Shown here in pieces: positions 1 through 12,200 of a stretch of DNA of 64,000 nucleotides. The notes below the pieces were generated by a model. It was not told the origin of the DNA. It saw nothing but the letters and a program-made list of their open reading frames with translations, and did not search any database. Positions within the stretch are counted from its first letter, which is position 1. Each line of letters begins with the position of its first letter. The DNA is from Salminus brasiliensis (Eukaryota; Chordata; Actinopteri; Characiformes; Bryconidae): contig NC_132894.1 in the NCBI RefSeq assembly GCF_030463535.1, positions 12,171,933-12,235,932 of the forward strand, given 5' to 3'. The translations under genes were made by a program, and so were the position numbers.

Positions 1-3000
1 GGTCCAGTCATACCAGAGGGGTCCACACCAGCAATGGACATGCTCCCTGTCTGGACTGCATTTACGGCCTGCAGTGCTGCCTGTGCCCTCTGCCATAAAA
101 TTGAACAGGAAAGGGGGGGGGAAAACCCACAGTAAATTCATAAGAGGGACACACCATGTTACGGATCACAAAAGCTTACCAATAATAAGGAAACAGGGGA
201 CATGCACAGTGGAAAAAATCTTATTTGGAATTAAACCCTTTCTCAAGTATATATTCAAACAGATTACGTAACCAGTCAGATAAACAAACTAAGCAACTCA
301 ATCAATGGATTGAGTAGGTAGATAGACCTCAGCTGTGGAATGCATTGGTTGCAAAGCAGCATGAGATCGCACAGAGACTGTTTAAAAAAGGGAGGGCAGT
401 TTTTGGGCAGCACATTACAGAAAACCGCAAGATACACGCAAAGCAGTAAACAACCCCTTCAGCTTATATTAACATTCCACTGCAATTGGAGGAACCGTAA
501 TCATGGCTACAGCTGCACTACAAAAAATGACAAGCAACCCTGAGGTACATGGGTTGTGTGATATCTGCTAACAACTCCTTAAAGAACTCTTCTGCAAAAT
601 ATAATACAGAAATATGGTCATATCAAACTGCAAAAAACAGCACCAATTTGATAAACAGAGCTTAATCAGAGTTGCAGAGAAGAGGGGGAAAGGGAATAAG
701 GGAAAACAACAAGTGAGGAAGCTGGAAGCTCTCACTAGGCACATACCACTTGGTTTGGTGAATTATCGGTTTTCAGCTCCTTGTGGTTGGAATACTGCAT
801 AAAAATTGGATGATTCCTGATGACTGGTGTGACTGAGGAGTAGTAGCTGACCATAGTCTGCGCTGCCTCTTCTGTGTTCATCTCAAGGAAAGCCTAGGCA
901 AACAAAACAAGAGTTTGCAAAACTACAGACAGCACAATTTACTGAATTCTAGACTAGGTTTGGACTATTGGGACACCAAGCTGTGTTTAGGACATAAGAA
1001 TAGCAGTGCTACATGCAAGATCACAAAAATAAACACACATTTCCTTTCACAGCCTCCAGAGGATACAAGCTAACCTTTTTATAAGAAAATATTTATGTAA
1101 ACCCATATGGTCAACCTTTTCCATTTGACCATTCATGGAGGTTTTATTTTCCACCAAAGAGACATTAAAAGCCAAGCAAGACATGCTCTAAATCTTTCAG
1201 GTTTTCCCTACAATAATAGGCCTATTCTAATGAGGGGTGCATTGTTAAAATACCTGGTTTTTTCCTTTAAGCATGAGCAGGTTGGTGACTTTGCCAAAGG
1301 GAAGCCCTAGAGAAATGACCTCAGCCTCATTTATATCACTGGGAAGCTTGCGTACATGTATGACACGGGATGGAATACCAGGACTTCTGATGTCACCTTT
1401 GAACTTCTTGCTGTCGTTACCATTAGCTGCAGTAGAGTAAAAACACTTTGTTAGGCAAATGCTAACAGGCTCACAAACTAAGACAAATGGAGCATAGGGT
1501 TTCTCTGAGAAATATACCTGCTGAACTCATGATATACGGCCCGTTGGAAACACAGGAGAAAAGCTCGTCTGATCCTCTCTACAAAAAACAAGAAACAAAA
1601 GAAAAAAGAAAAAAAGTAAGGAATCGCATTCATTAACTGTAACTAGACATCAGATTTTATTGATAAGTGACCCACAACTTTACCCCACCCTTCCCTCCCC
1701 CTTCTTACTATTGCAAAGCCTCATTAAAGGCAAAGCATGCACTAAACAGAGCATCAAGCAAGCAGACAAGTCCTCACACTACAGGAACAAGAACAGACAT
1801 GGTGAAACATTTAACTTCAGGAAGCTGCTGAGCACCCGCAATCTTACAAGAGGCCGCCAGCTTACCAAATAAGGACACCCTTGGGCTATATTTTATATTT
1901 CGCATGGTGAAAAAAAGAAAAAAAAAAAAGGGACAGGAAGTGGGCATTGTGACAGCATTCAGTTTTCCTGTGCAAAGGGTGGGGTCACAGATCAACCAAC
2001 AGCCCTAAACATTCCCTTAACCCACCCGAAAGGGAACAAGGAAGGAACTCCTGAGTTTTTTTAAGGCCGGGTGGGGGTGTGAGGGATATTGGAGTTTCTG
2101 GGTCATCAGGCAAGAGGAATGAGTGGGCAGACCGACATTTGCTAGATTCGCTCACAAGAAAGACCCTGTACAACTTTTTGTATTACAAATTGAGAAATAA
2201 AAAAAATAAATAAATAAAAAAGCTATCTAGCTTGCACTGTGGGGTTAAATACACCTCCCACATTCAGTTTTTATTTAATTCAGCTGTTACATTAGTGAAG
2301 CAGCGCAAGGAGGGAAAGAAGGGGGATGGGGTGTATTTCCCAGAAACAAGGGGACAACCACACGGAATAACTCCAGGGCACATTTTAGCAAGAAACTGGA
2401 TGTCTTGGTCCGTAAGGAGGGGGAAGAACAACTATCCCAAAATACTTCAGTTGCATTGTCAAGCAAGATCATGTGACCAGAGGAGTCAAATCATCCTAGT
2501 CTGCAGCTTTTTGAGCACAAGCAGGCCACATGCATGTACCCTCCGCCATGCATTTAAAATTCCACTGCCACAGGACTCAATTAGAAACATATGTAGAGGT
2601 TCAGATGGGGGGAGGGTGCCACTAAAAGGTCTAACAGGGTAAGAAAAGGCTGGGAAAATGCATGTTCAACAGCGTTGTTTCAACACTTCATGCTGCTTTT
2701 AGCCATTTAGCTGCTGCTGCTGCTGCTGCATCTGGTCTGCACAACTTCAAAAACAAAAAACCCTCTAGACAGAACTGGAATCTTATAAGAGACTTGGACT
2801 GTAACTGATTATATGGATGTGCTTATAATTTGTTTGGCTTTGAGAATCAAGTACTGTAGCTATAGAGAGTGTATTTAAGAGGACAAAGGCACACCGAAGA
2901 TAGGAATTTGCAACTGATTTCAGGGTGGGGACAAGGGAGTGAAGTGAAACCAGGTTAAAGGGATTAGAAAGGTGTGGAGAAAGGGAGGAGGGTAGGAGAA

Positions 3001-6000
3001 GGCAACAATTCACGCCAAGAACGGGGCTGTTACCACGGCAGCCCTGATTGTCATTCGCTCACCATGGAGACGTGCCTGTGGCTGCAGGTGAATGAAACCA
3101 AACCCAGGACTCTCTGGCCTGAATACACAAGACTGATTGTCTTCAGAAGGCCAGGTGTACATTTCTCCTACTGTTCAAGCTAGTCAAAGATTTACCCCTC
3201 CGCCTTGCCCTCGCCTCCCAAGAAAGACACAATTTCACCATGTGCACAACACGCCACACACCTGATTTACAACCGAATTAAGTGCAACAAAAGGCCAACA
3301 GTACCAAGTTAACCCTGGTCTGATCCATTAGCACTTCCCCCAACCACCTTGTCTCTAATCAGCACTGCTGAACAAACACAAGAGCAACACACGTGTATAC
3401 AGAGGGGAGAGGCAAACATATTTGCATGTGATGAATAGGCTCCATTCATGTCATCGTGTCAACACCCAAGCCCATTTTTGAGGAATGCTTTTAAAATGGG
3501 TCTACTCGCAGAGCCAGGGCATACAATTAACTAGCACAACGCCAGCCTTGCTTAGGATTGAACCTATAGGTTAAACAAAAAAAACCCATAAAACCCTAAA
3601 AAGCCCATAAAACTCTGCACCATAATACAAGGATGAAATGAATCAAATTATAAAAGGGAAAAACCCACATTCCTAACATGCTTAGTCATCCATCACTACA
3701 ATCCCCTCTTGCTTGCTTTTCATCCTACTTGACTGAACAGCTTCTCAAATTACACAAGCTTTGCATCACACTTCCTTGAGTAACATTGCTTAGAAACCTA
3801 CCTAAAGATTACTGTTAACATGCATTGGCCAAATAAGTCTCATATCAGCCTGTTTTCAGAACTTAATCACATGTCCTCGTGTGCAGGGACATGTCTCTCA
3901 TCTCCTAAATGCCTTCTCTTGTAGACAAAACTCAAGCATTAAAGTCTTCCAAGTAGCATGCCACAACAAACAGTATCCAAGATCACCTCGTGGCCCTGAA
4001 ACCTAGTCATGTAAAAAAAAAAAAAAAAAAGGCTGGGGGGCTATGAATTGCTCCTTTGTTCTGAAATGTTGTAGATCCCCCATTACTACCCACATACCAC
4101 AGATGATTATCTTTAGTGAAAGACTGGGGAGGAATGCACATGTTGCAGTAACCTTTGAAGGTCGATCTGAAGAACAATGGAAGCTCTGCGTTACACTTCC
4201 AGTATAGGTGATGTGACTTCAAAACAGCGTGTCCATCTCGCACCAAGGAACCATAACATTAACCAGCAAAACATGGGATAGCAATGTTTGACGCTACTTA
4301 AAAGGGGCATTGTCCTGGCCAAGCAAGCGTAATTCCACCAAGACATCCTTCTTTTCAGAGCAAAACAAGTCAGGTCAGTTTGATGGGAGTGGTGAAGCCT
4401 ACATGATATACCTCAGCCGCGGACTTGAATTGGGAGTAAGGTTACTGGGGGGTTGAAGTCCCACAGCCAGTTAGTAGACCATTTAAAATAGCTAAAATAC
4501 ATCTGAAGGAAGCAGTGCTTACCTTGGTACCAACTGCAATGTCATGGACAACACTGTAAAGGACAAAGAAAACGTTAGAGAAACAAACGTGATGTAGAAA
4601 AACACAAATATAGATAGAAGTCTTCAGCTTTTGATACAAACTCTGGGGTTTGTATCAAAGTACATTAGCAAAGGGATTAGTGAGAATAGTATGCAAGCCC
4701 TGTAATATTTGCTGCTGCATATTAAATGTTAATTAGATCAGTCAAAGAAGCATCACTGTACAAATAAAGGTTGGGGGGGGGGGGGGGGGGTTGGTTGGGG
4801 GGGCTGGCAAGAATACTGGACCAACTTGTAATGCCGCCTTGAAGCAAAGCAGAAAAACCTGAACTAGTCCAGTTAACATTTTTCCACTACAGACAACCAG
4901 AGTGCATTACGACGACTAAACTGCATCCCGTCTTTCTTTCCCACAGATCTCTCAAAGCAAGAAATATGAGTGGCATTTGGGGCCAGGCACTGGTTGAAGA
5001 TTAACCCCCACATCCTGTTTCTCATGATCTTACAGGAAACGTAATGGCCGAAGAACTCCCCTTTGCTGTACCGAGCCAACTAATTTTGTTTAAGCTGAAG
5101 AAAGAACAGCAGTGCAAAAAGAATAAAAAAAATTAGCATCTTGCAATAAAAGTGAAGGTCCTAGATATGCTCTACATATTGTCTAAGCCACAGCATATGA
5201 AGACCTTGGCTAATGCAGTGCTTCATAAAGCTAGGAGCAAAGGATCTCCCCATAAACAGCTTAGCAATAGTTGGGTAACAGAAACTGTGAGAGAAGACAT
5301 TTGACTGTGCTTGTGCAAATGATCCTGATCCCACCAGAAAGATAGTTAACAGATGATATTTTTACTTTAAAAATTTGCTTATAAAAAAAAAAGGGGGGGG
5401 GGCTGTTCGAATTAGAAGACATCCTTCCTCGCAACACAAGACACAGCCTGGCTCCAAGCTTTAAAGACATGTGGACTTACTCTAATTCTGCGTAACTCGA
5501 TCCCATAGGATACAGTTCAGTCTCGAGGCGGCTGCAGAGAAAAAGATCCCAGAACAAAATAAGACAAACGTTACAGAAAGGGTCCAATTAACCAAATCCA
5601 CATTGCGGCCCTCGGTTAGCAAAACTTTCACGCTTTTATTTATTTAGCTAGTTAGATAAAAATAATAATAAAGACACTGCAGTGCAACAAGTGGTCGCAG
5701 AAGCGATGCTCTGAGGGATGGCGGAGTTGTGCCTAACAAACCAGCTAGCTAAATGGTAGGCTAGCGATGCAGCTACCGCAGAAAAGTTGGTAGCTAGCTA
5801 TGTCGGTGGGGGGGGTAATGTTAGTAACACGGTAACACCTCGAACGAGACCTACAAAAGCAAAGTAAGAGAGAGAGAGACCACTGCACTGCTATGTAATA
5901 AAACTAACGTAGCTATAAGTAAAGTTAGCTCGTCGCTAACAGCAGCGTGGAAAACTAGCTATCGGTTTGTTTCCATCGCAACCCAGCAGTGCGCGTGCAC

Positions 6001-6180
6001 GCTAACGGCAGCTCAAACACATTAATTTACCGATTCGCCAACAAATCATTTATTTGCTAGCTATCTATACAGCAGGGAAATGCGTGAACTGTAAAAGTAG
6101 ATATAACAAAAACGACGACTGTAGCTACTTCTGCAGGGCGAACATTTAAAAAAAAATGATGACTAAACTTACCCGTCCAT
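1..6180 (-). CDS. ptbp1: Polypyrimidine tract-binding protein 1, N-terminal part (7 exons, 3' end off window)
   Basis: RNA-binding splicing repressor of the nucleus that binds CU-rich tracts. Exons in transcript order: 6173-6180 (ATGGACGG), 5481-5531, 4523-4553, 1518-1578, 1254-1426, 747-893 and 1-89 (cut by the window edge). All junctions are GT/AG and all phases agree, giving 186 codons. The N-terminal tail reads [19 protein letters not shown] and is followed by [15 protein letters not shown]1 follows, with RNP2-like VIHVRKLP and RNP1-like KNQAFLEM, then the linker [10 protein letters not shown] and the start of the RRM1-RRM2 spacer ([15 protein letters not shown]). RRM2-4 must lie left of position 1. 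The RGSDELFS segment and SSVTPV favour PTBP1 over PTBP2 and PTBP3, from remembered family sequences. Which teleost duplicate (a or b) it is cannot be told. Introns hold no other gene, only simple repeats. The start is the ATG beginning MDG, the family start. Confidence 0.93.
2711..2729. repeat. (GCT)n microsatellite in ptbp1 intron
   Basis: Six tandem GCT units in the intron between exons 1518-1578 and 4523-4553, read as CAG/GCA on the transcribed strand. Non-coding. Confidence 0.8.
4773..4803. repeat. Poly-G tract (C-run in the ptbp1 pre-mRNA)
   Basis: An uninterrupted run of 18 G is followed by ttggtt and 7 more G, about 220 bp upstream (in transcript sense) of exon 4523-4553. The plus strand could form a quadruplex; the transcript carries a long C-run. 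Length may be inexact because homopolymers are prone to assembly error. Confidence 0.75.
5481..5531 (-). CDS. ptbp1: In-frame 51-nt N-terminal cassette exon of ptbp1
   Basis: Second coding exon, encoding most of [16 protein letters not shown]. It is exactly 17 codons long, with a pyrimidine-rich acceptor (tttttctctgcag) and a consensus donor (GTAAGT). Joining exon 1 directly to exon 3 (4523-4553) instead would give [13 protein letters not shown], which matches the mammalian PTBP1 start MDGIVPDIAVGTK. The exon can therefore be included or skipped without changing the frame. That it is alternatively spliced is inference. Confidence 0.75.
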
Positions 6181-6345
6181 TGCACAAAGAGGAACTTCGG
6201 CTCTAATCAGGAACTTTGCTGCTTGGCTGAGTTTTCTTATAGCCCAACAAAATGGCGGCGCGCGCTGAGGCGGACACACCAGTCTGCGCTGATTGGACGC
6301 CGCGAAAACGGGGGGGGTACACGAGCCGCGCTCTGATTGGATAAG
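6181..6345 (-). promoter_or_regulatory. ptbp1: ptbp1 5' UTR and promoter
   Basis: Immediately upstream of the ptbp1 start codon. The sequence is GC-rich compared with its surroundings. It holds AAAATGGCGGC at 6249-6259 (YY1-like site common at housekeeping promoters) and two ATTGG motifs, CCAAT boxes on the gene's strand, near 6292-6296 and 6335-6339. No TATA box is evident. The start site is probably between 6200 and 6250. All site calls are by motif only. Confidence 0.6.
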
Positions 6346-6365
6346 ACTCCAGATAAACGCGAAGA

Positions 6366-6740
6366 GCGGCCACAGCTTCGGGTGAATCAGATAGTAGCGA
6401 TACTAGTGATGAGCTCGGTTCAGTTCTTTAGAACGGTCCCTTTCAAAATATATGTGGGATTCAGTGATTCAGTGATTCAGGGATTCAGTTTCGGTTCGGG
6501 ATCACGATGGTTAGTTATGTGTTACACATAGCGGCCACAGCTTTCGTGTGAATCAGATACTAGTGATGAGTTCGGTTCAGTTTCCCGAACCGATTCTTTC
6601 GAACGGTTCTGTTTGAAAACAAAATGCGAGATTCAGTGATACAGTTTCGGTTCGGGGCCACGATGGTTAGACAACTCTTACAAACAACGGGCACAGCTTT
6701 CGGGTGAATCAGATACTAGTGATGAGTTCTGTTCTGTTTA
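6366..6740. repeat. Tandem repeat of ~160 bp, about 2.3 copies
   Basis: Units start at about 6366, 6531 and 6688 with cacagctttcgggtgaatca-like sequence. Each continues with gatactagtgatgag, ttcggttcag and gattcagt blocks. The third copy is partial and runs into further gattcag/gactcg motifs at 6830-6875. It lies directly upstream of the ptbp1 promoter. Copies differ at scattered sites, so it is not very recent. Confidence 0.75.
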
Positions 6741-9700
6741 CTGGGACCACGAAGCTAGTTTTAGGCGTGTTATTTGTAGTATTTGTTGTTGTGTATTTAT
6801 ATGGATCAATAATAAAAGACCTTTATAATTCGATTCAGTTGGACTCGTGAGTCGGCTCAACCGATTCATTGAAAATAACATGTTAAACATCTCCGTGTAA
6901 ACAGTAACTGAGCTCCATAGTTTATTGTTCAAAAATAAAAAGCTATATTACATAAAAAAAAATCATTTATAAACGTCACGCGTTGATTAATGTTCCTTGA
7001 TAAGCGTTGTTTTTTTTTTTTTTAGGTTTTCCTGCTTGTAACCAGAATATGCCCTGCAAACCCCCACAGACTGCAGACCACAACCTAGGCTAGCTAGCTG
7101 TATTATAGCATGTTCAAACGACAGGTGGTTACTGTGTCCTGAAACGGTGCTGCTTAGAAAGAAGATGCTGCTGCTGGCCTGCACATATTCATATTTAATA
7201 AGGTAGCCTGTGTCTCCCAAGTACGCACCCACAGACACAGGGCGTGTTCTGTTATGGGCAGTAGTCAAACTGAAAGGGAAAAAAGGGGGATGGTGGGCTC
7301 AAATGACACTGATGGAGGGGATCCGTGAGTGTAGATATACCTTTTGACTTGTGGCACAGTTTTTTTCAGAGCTTCTTTACCTGGACAAAAGGTTTATTTG
7401 ACCGAATGACATTCATTGCAATTGCAAGTTAATTTATGCTGACCTATTTAAATAAATGTAGATCGTGTCACTGAATTAAGGTCATACAACATAAATAAAA
7501 TATAATATCCATAAAACACATTAACAACAGTAACAATCTCCCCACCAGACGAGCCCTGGTTGTGGGCCCAATTGTCATTAGCGAGGACCATAAAGCACCA
7601 GGAAATGTATAATGCATATCAAAACTCTGGAGAATGATCTACTGTGTAAGCTATATCTGATTTAATAACAGCAAGGAGGGCAGCAATTATTAGAATGACG
7701 GATAGGTTCCTGGACAATAGACTGATAAGTAGCCCTTTGGTCTTAACCATTAACAGCCCCCTCAGCACTGCCACAGTCTGCTGATCGCACTCTTATCTAG
7801 CTGCACTGATAGTTCCATTCAGACCTTCCTTTGGTCTCCTAGATGTCTCTGAAAGCACCTCAATGAGACAGGGACCCGGAGAAGTACTCTGTCACATTAT
7901 GGGTCTGACGAAACAAAATGCAAGACTAATTCTTAATGGGTTTGAAATCAGTGTAAAATAATAATTCAATTTGGGTTGGGCCTTATAGCAAAAATGTCAG
8001 TTTGTGATACCTGAAGACCTTACAGCACAAATGCAGGTATAGTGCTTATATTAATCTCTGAGGAGACATGTTTAGATATATAAAACATAGCCAGAGACTC
8101 ATCTGTCTTGTATTCTTGTTTTTCTTTTCTTTTTTGGGAAGATTTTTATCATAAATGTCCCAAAATTACTGGCAATTTTAAGGTCTAGTGATCTCCCCCT
8201 AGCTGGCTAGCAGTGCCGCCAGGCTTCAGCTGAGAATGCGACGTCGTTAGACATCCCATCACACTTGCAGAATAAGGCTACCTGCTAACAGACCTCTCAT
8301 ATCAGGAGCTCTGGGTCTAAGCTAGATTTCTGAATAGCAGAAACGAATGAGATTTTTAGAAAATCACCTCTGTCTCACCCTGTGGTAAACAACAATGTGT
8401 CAAGCGCGCTATGTCTTTGTTATGTGTAAAGCCCCCCCACAAGGGACTGTGTTATCTCCAGGACTGCCGAGCCACATGCTTTGGCTGTGAGCCTCACACA
8501 GTTTGCTCTAATTCCACATGACTCCTCTTTCCTCTCCAAAACAACCTTTGGATGAATTTGACCACAGATAAAGTTTCCTACAGCTGCCGCTCCGGATTTC
8601 ACAGATTAAACCTACTCAGGGCCTGCAACTGCTACCCTCTGCGGGAGTAAAGAAGAGCATGCTAACTGTGATCAACCACTGCACACATTAAATAATATGA
8701 ACTATTTATGAACTAAGTGCCACATTCTGTTCAAGGATTCATGTCTATAATATGTAGATTGATCCACGGCAAATGTAATTATGCTCTCTTCGCAATGAAA
8801 CTAGCAGTTGGTCCGAGTTCTAGAAGTGCTGACTGATATCCACAGTGTTTTTACGCCATTCCTCACAATAACGATAAAAATGGTCATACCGACCCGCCCT
8901 ACCTAAACAGACACTGCACTCTCCTAACTCTCCTATTTACTCCTCTCGAAAACAGGACTGTCCAACAAGACCTTTAGAGACAGGTATTGTCATTAATAAT
9001 TGCACGTCTCACTCTCAGGAAATTGCTTTTCCATGTGGGTGCAGGTTACACACCTGCTTAAAGATAAATAATGGATTGAGAGGCCGCAAGAGAAACTGAG
9101 ACCCATTGTCTCCAAGGCAGCTGAGGCCACAACAAGCGGGAGACCAAACAACAGGTCAGAAAGAGACAGAGAGTGTTTTGCCTCTGACAATAAACTGTTA
9201 CTATTCTGATAACTAACATGACGCGTTTTCAGAGGTGAGTGAAGGAGCTTAAAGCCATGTTCATGTGACAAGTCCAGTTACTTTAGAGAAATAATGGCTA
9301 AATAAAAGTACCTGTACTTCTCTGCTCTAAATGAAAGCAAGCCAAACACAATGCTCTGAATACAGGCCAAATATCTGCAATATCTACAAAGAGACTGGGT
9401 CAAATGCTGGACTTTTAACCCCAAAGTGGTGCATTTTCAATAACTCTGTTCCTTAAATTGCATAGATGTCCCTGCTTTGAATTTATATGGCTGATATATA
9501 CATTTTCTTTTATTGATATTCTTTTATTGTTACCAGTAGGGGCCTTGTTGAGGTATTGTTCATTGTGTGGAAGCTGCACTTAAGGCCGACTGCCTCTCAC
9601 TGTGAGTTGTTTACTTAATTACTTAACATTTAATAAGTGTAAATTTGATATATTTGTCTTTTTTATATATTTCTTCTTTATATATTTCTTCTTTCTCCTT

Positions 9701-10804
9701 CCTTTATATAATATCTGTTCCCTTGTTCATTTCAGCGTTTTTATCACTTATACCTATGCACATGTCAACCAAGGACTGTTTCCTACAATCACTGGATATA
9801 AATGGGCATTTATTCAGTTATTTCTGTAAATAAATAATAAAGTCTACACAAATAAAGTAAAAGAAAATAATGATAATAATAATAAATAAATAATGTTAAA
9901 TTAAAGGCGACCTGAGGGGGGCTACAAGTATTTGACTTCTTCACACAACGTACAATGAAAAAGAAAGGTTTGATGATATAAATGGGCGAAGCCTCAGAAA
10001 TATCGCTCTGACTGTTTTGATCACTTATTCATTCATAGAACAGTTTCTGCTTTTTAACTACATGCAAAGTCATATGCTGCACTTACTGTGTTCACTTACT
10101 GAGTAGCTCACAGTGGAATAGTTTAATACGTGGTGTTAAACATACAGAGAAAGTGAAAGTACAGACACTATCAAAATGTTCTGCAAGTAAAAGTGGAAGT
10201 ATGGAGCTAAAAATACTAAGGTGAAAACAAACAGCATCCAAAAATAAGTTTTAACAGACAAATGAAATGTTTTTGGTTTGTTATGGTGGTGTGGGGTGAA
10301 GGGAGTTGACCAATCAGAAATTAACATAATAATACAAATGATCATAGTTGTGGGCAGTATGTTTTTACACTGATATATTTGAAAGGATGTTTAACATTAA
10401 TGAAAAAAAGAATAAAAAAATTCACAGTAACTCGAATGACTGGCGAGAATAAAATGAAAGATTAATTTTATTTGGGAGATTAAAATGGAAATGTAAGAAG
10501 TAAAAAGGTTTCTTCAGCATGTTAGCTAAGATTTCTCGTAGGTGGTATTTATCTTTTTTTTTGGTAATTTCTTTCTCACCTTTTTGCAATGTATTCTTGA
10601 GATTTTGAGAGCATATATATTAATTTGACATAATTTACTTGAAATGAAGGAGAAGAATAATTACATATAAATCCAAAGCTGAAGGCCGGAGGGCAGTAGT
10701 GATACTCGCTGTAGAGCACCACCTTGTGGCAGATTTAGAAAATTACAAATAATCACAAATTATAAAACACTAAGCTGCTATTCCCAAAAATAATGAAAAT
10801 ACTG
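6741..10804. other. Intergenic, no gene seen
   Basis: AT-rich sequence between ptbp1 and the KIAA1958-like gene. Reading frames are short and show no recognisable domain. There are A/T homopolymers near 7009-7023 and an AT-rich aataataataaataaa stretch near 9825-9900. I see no RNA gene or clear transposon ends. Confidence 0.6.
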
Positions 10805-11232
10805 ACCCCTCAGAACCACTGGTGTTTTCTGGCTTTTTAGCCCACTGTTATAACCTAGGACACAGTTTGCATTGCTCTGCATGTAGTTACCAATTAGTAA
10901 TCCTGTTAAAGGCTGTAATAAAAGTAGTGGAGCATTAGGGGTTAAACCATGTCTATAAATATTAGAGTGTCATAATCATCACTTTAGATAAACAGTATTC
11001 ACACAATTTAGTTTGATAATTATTTTAACCTTAATTCTTGTTATCTGTCGCACATCTGTTTGTCATTTCTATGCTATATCCTGTTTTTGATTTTTAAAAT
11101 TAGGGAAATAGAATTTTATTTAATGTTTTAAACAGTTTCCAAGTAATCTGTAAGGAAGTGAGCTAAAACAGCAAAATCATCAGTCTTGTGGCAAAGTGAA
11201 AACTATGTCATGTGGCAAAATGGAATATAAAA
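10805..11232 (+). repeat. 428-bp dispersed repeat, copy 1, with 13-bp flanking duplication
   Basis: Begins acccctcagaaccactgg and ends in an A-rich tail (ggaatataaaa). It is flanked by the direct repeat aatgaaaatactg at 10792-10804 and 11233-11245, as expected for a retroposed insertion. A nearly identical copy is at 13516-13942; the differences I see are a few substitutions and a 2-base indel. No protein-coding content or Pol III boxes are obvious. Family unknown. Confidence 0.75.
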
Positions 11233-11245
11233 AATGAAAATACTG

Positions 11246-12200
11246 TAATAAAAACTTTAATTTCCAGCTACAGTTAAAGATCCAGCTACTACTGAGCGGT
11301 CTGGATTAGGCTGTATGTAAAGAATAGTCTGTGTTTCGTTGTGTTTTGGGAAGAAAACACGAGTTTAAAGAGAAACGATGACTTTTAAAATGAGTTGTTT
11401 TTAACGAAGTTCCATCAGCAAACCCCTGCGCTCCTGGATCACCTGCTGCTGCACATTAATGATGGCGCTAACTTTACAGAGGAAGAGCGGTGCAGGGGAC
11501 GCAGTGCTAGCGATAGCGATATCCTCAGTGGATCACTTCAATAGCTAGCGCATTATTATCGGCCGTAAATTATAACTAACTAACTAGCTAAAAAACTATA
11601 GAGCTTATTTTCTTTAGGATAACATCTAATGACAAAGCTGCCTGCTCATTAAAACTGATATCAACTGAAATAGTGCTAGCTACCATTTCCACACCGAAAA
11701 TATTTAGCTAATCACCTTTAAAATGACTGTAGCTAATGCTAGCTAGCTAGCTACGTCTTACATGTTTATTAACTAGCTACATTGACAGAATATCGCTATT
11801 ATTTATTAAATAGTTAGTTATTAAATACAGACTTTATGCATGTTAACCTTACATTAGTTTGGTTAGCTAGTTAGCTACGATTAAATAGCTAGCTAGCTAG
11901 CTCACTTTGCATTTTTATAGCTAGCATAGATAGCTAAATTAGCCATAGCTAGCTATATTTTACACATTGTTGTTGTTCAAATAATTTTCGGGGGTTTTTT
12001 TGTTGTTGTTTTTTTGTCAGTATTGGTTAAAAAAAGCTCAAACGTCCATATGTTTAGCTAAATATGTTAAAAAGACAACGGTTTTCATAGTCCTACTTTT
12101 TCACGACTTTTTTTCTTGTAACAATGCCATTTTTAAAACGTTAAAAAATACAATTCAAATAATATAATAATTATATTTTTATTTCTTTATTTATTGTCAG
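11246..12200. other. Upstream region of the KIAA1958-like gene
   Basis: Contains a moderately GC-rich patch at about 11420-11530 that could be the promoter or first exon, with an ATG at 11462 but no convincing donor in the required phase. From 11540 to 11960 the sequence is full of gctagctag tetranucleotide runs. No exon can be firmly placed here, so the true start codon of the downstream gene is not identified. Confidence 0.35.

Noticed and set aside
2232-2642. 136-codon frame in ptbp1 intron
   Set aside because: No family resemblance, lies in an intron, and has no splice or homology support.
1-6180. Calling the PTB gene ptbp3, given the KIAA1958 and SLC46A2-like neighbours
   Set aside because: The N-terminal RGSDELFS segment and RRM1 residues agree with PTBP1; PTBP3 starts differently before [10 protein letters not shown].
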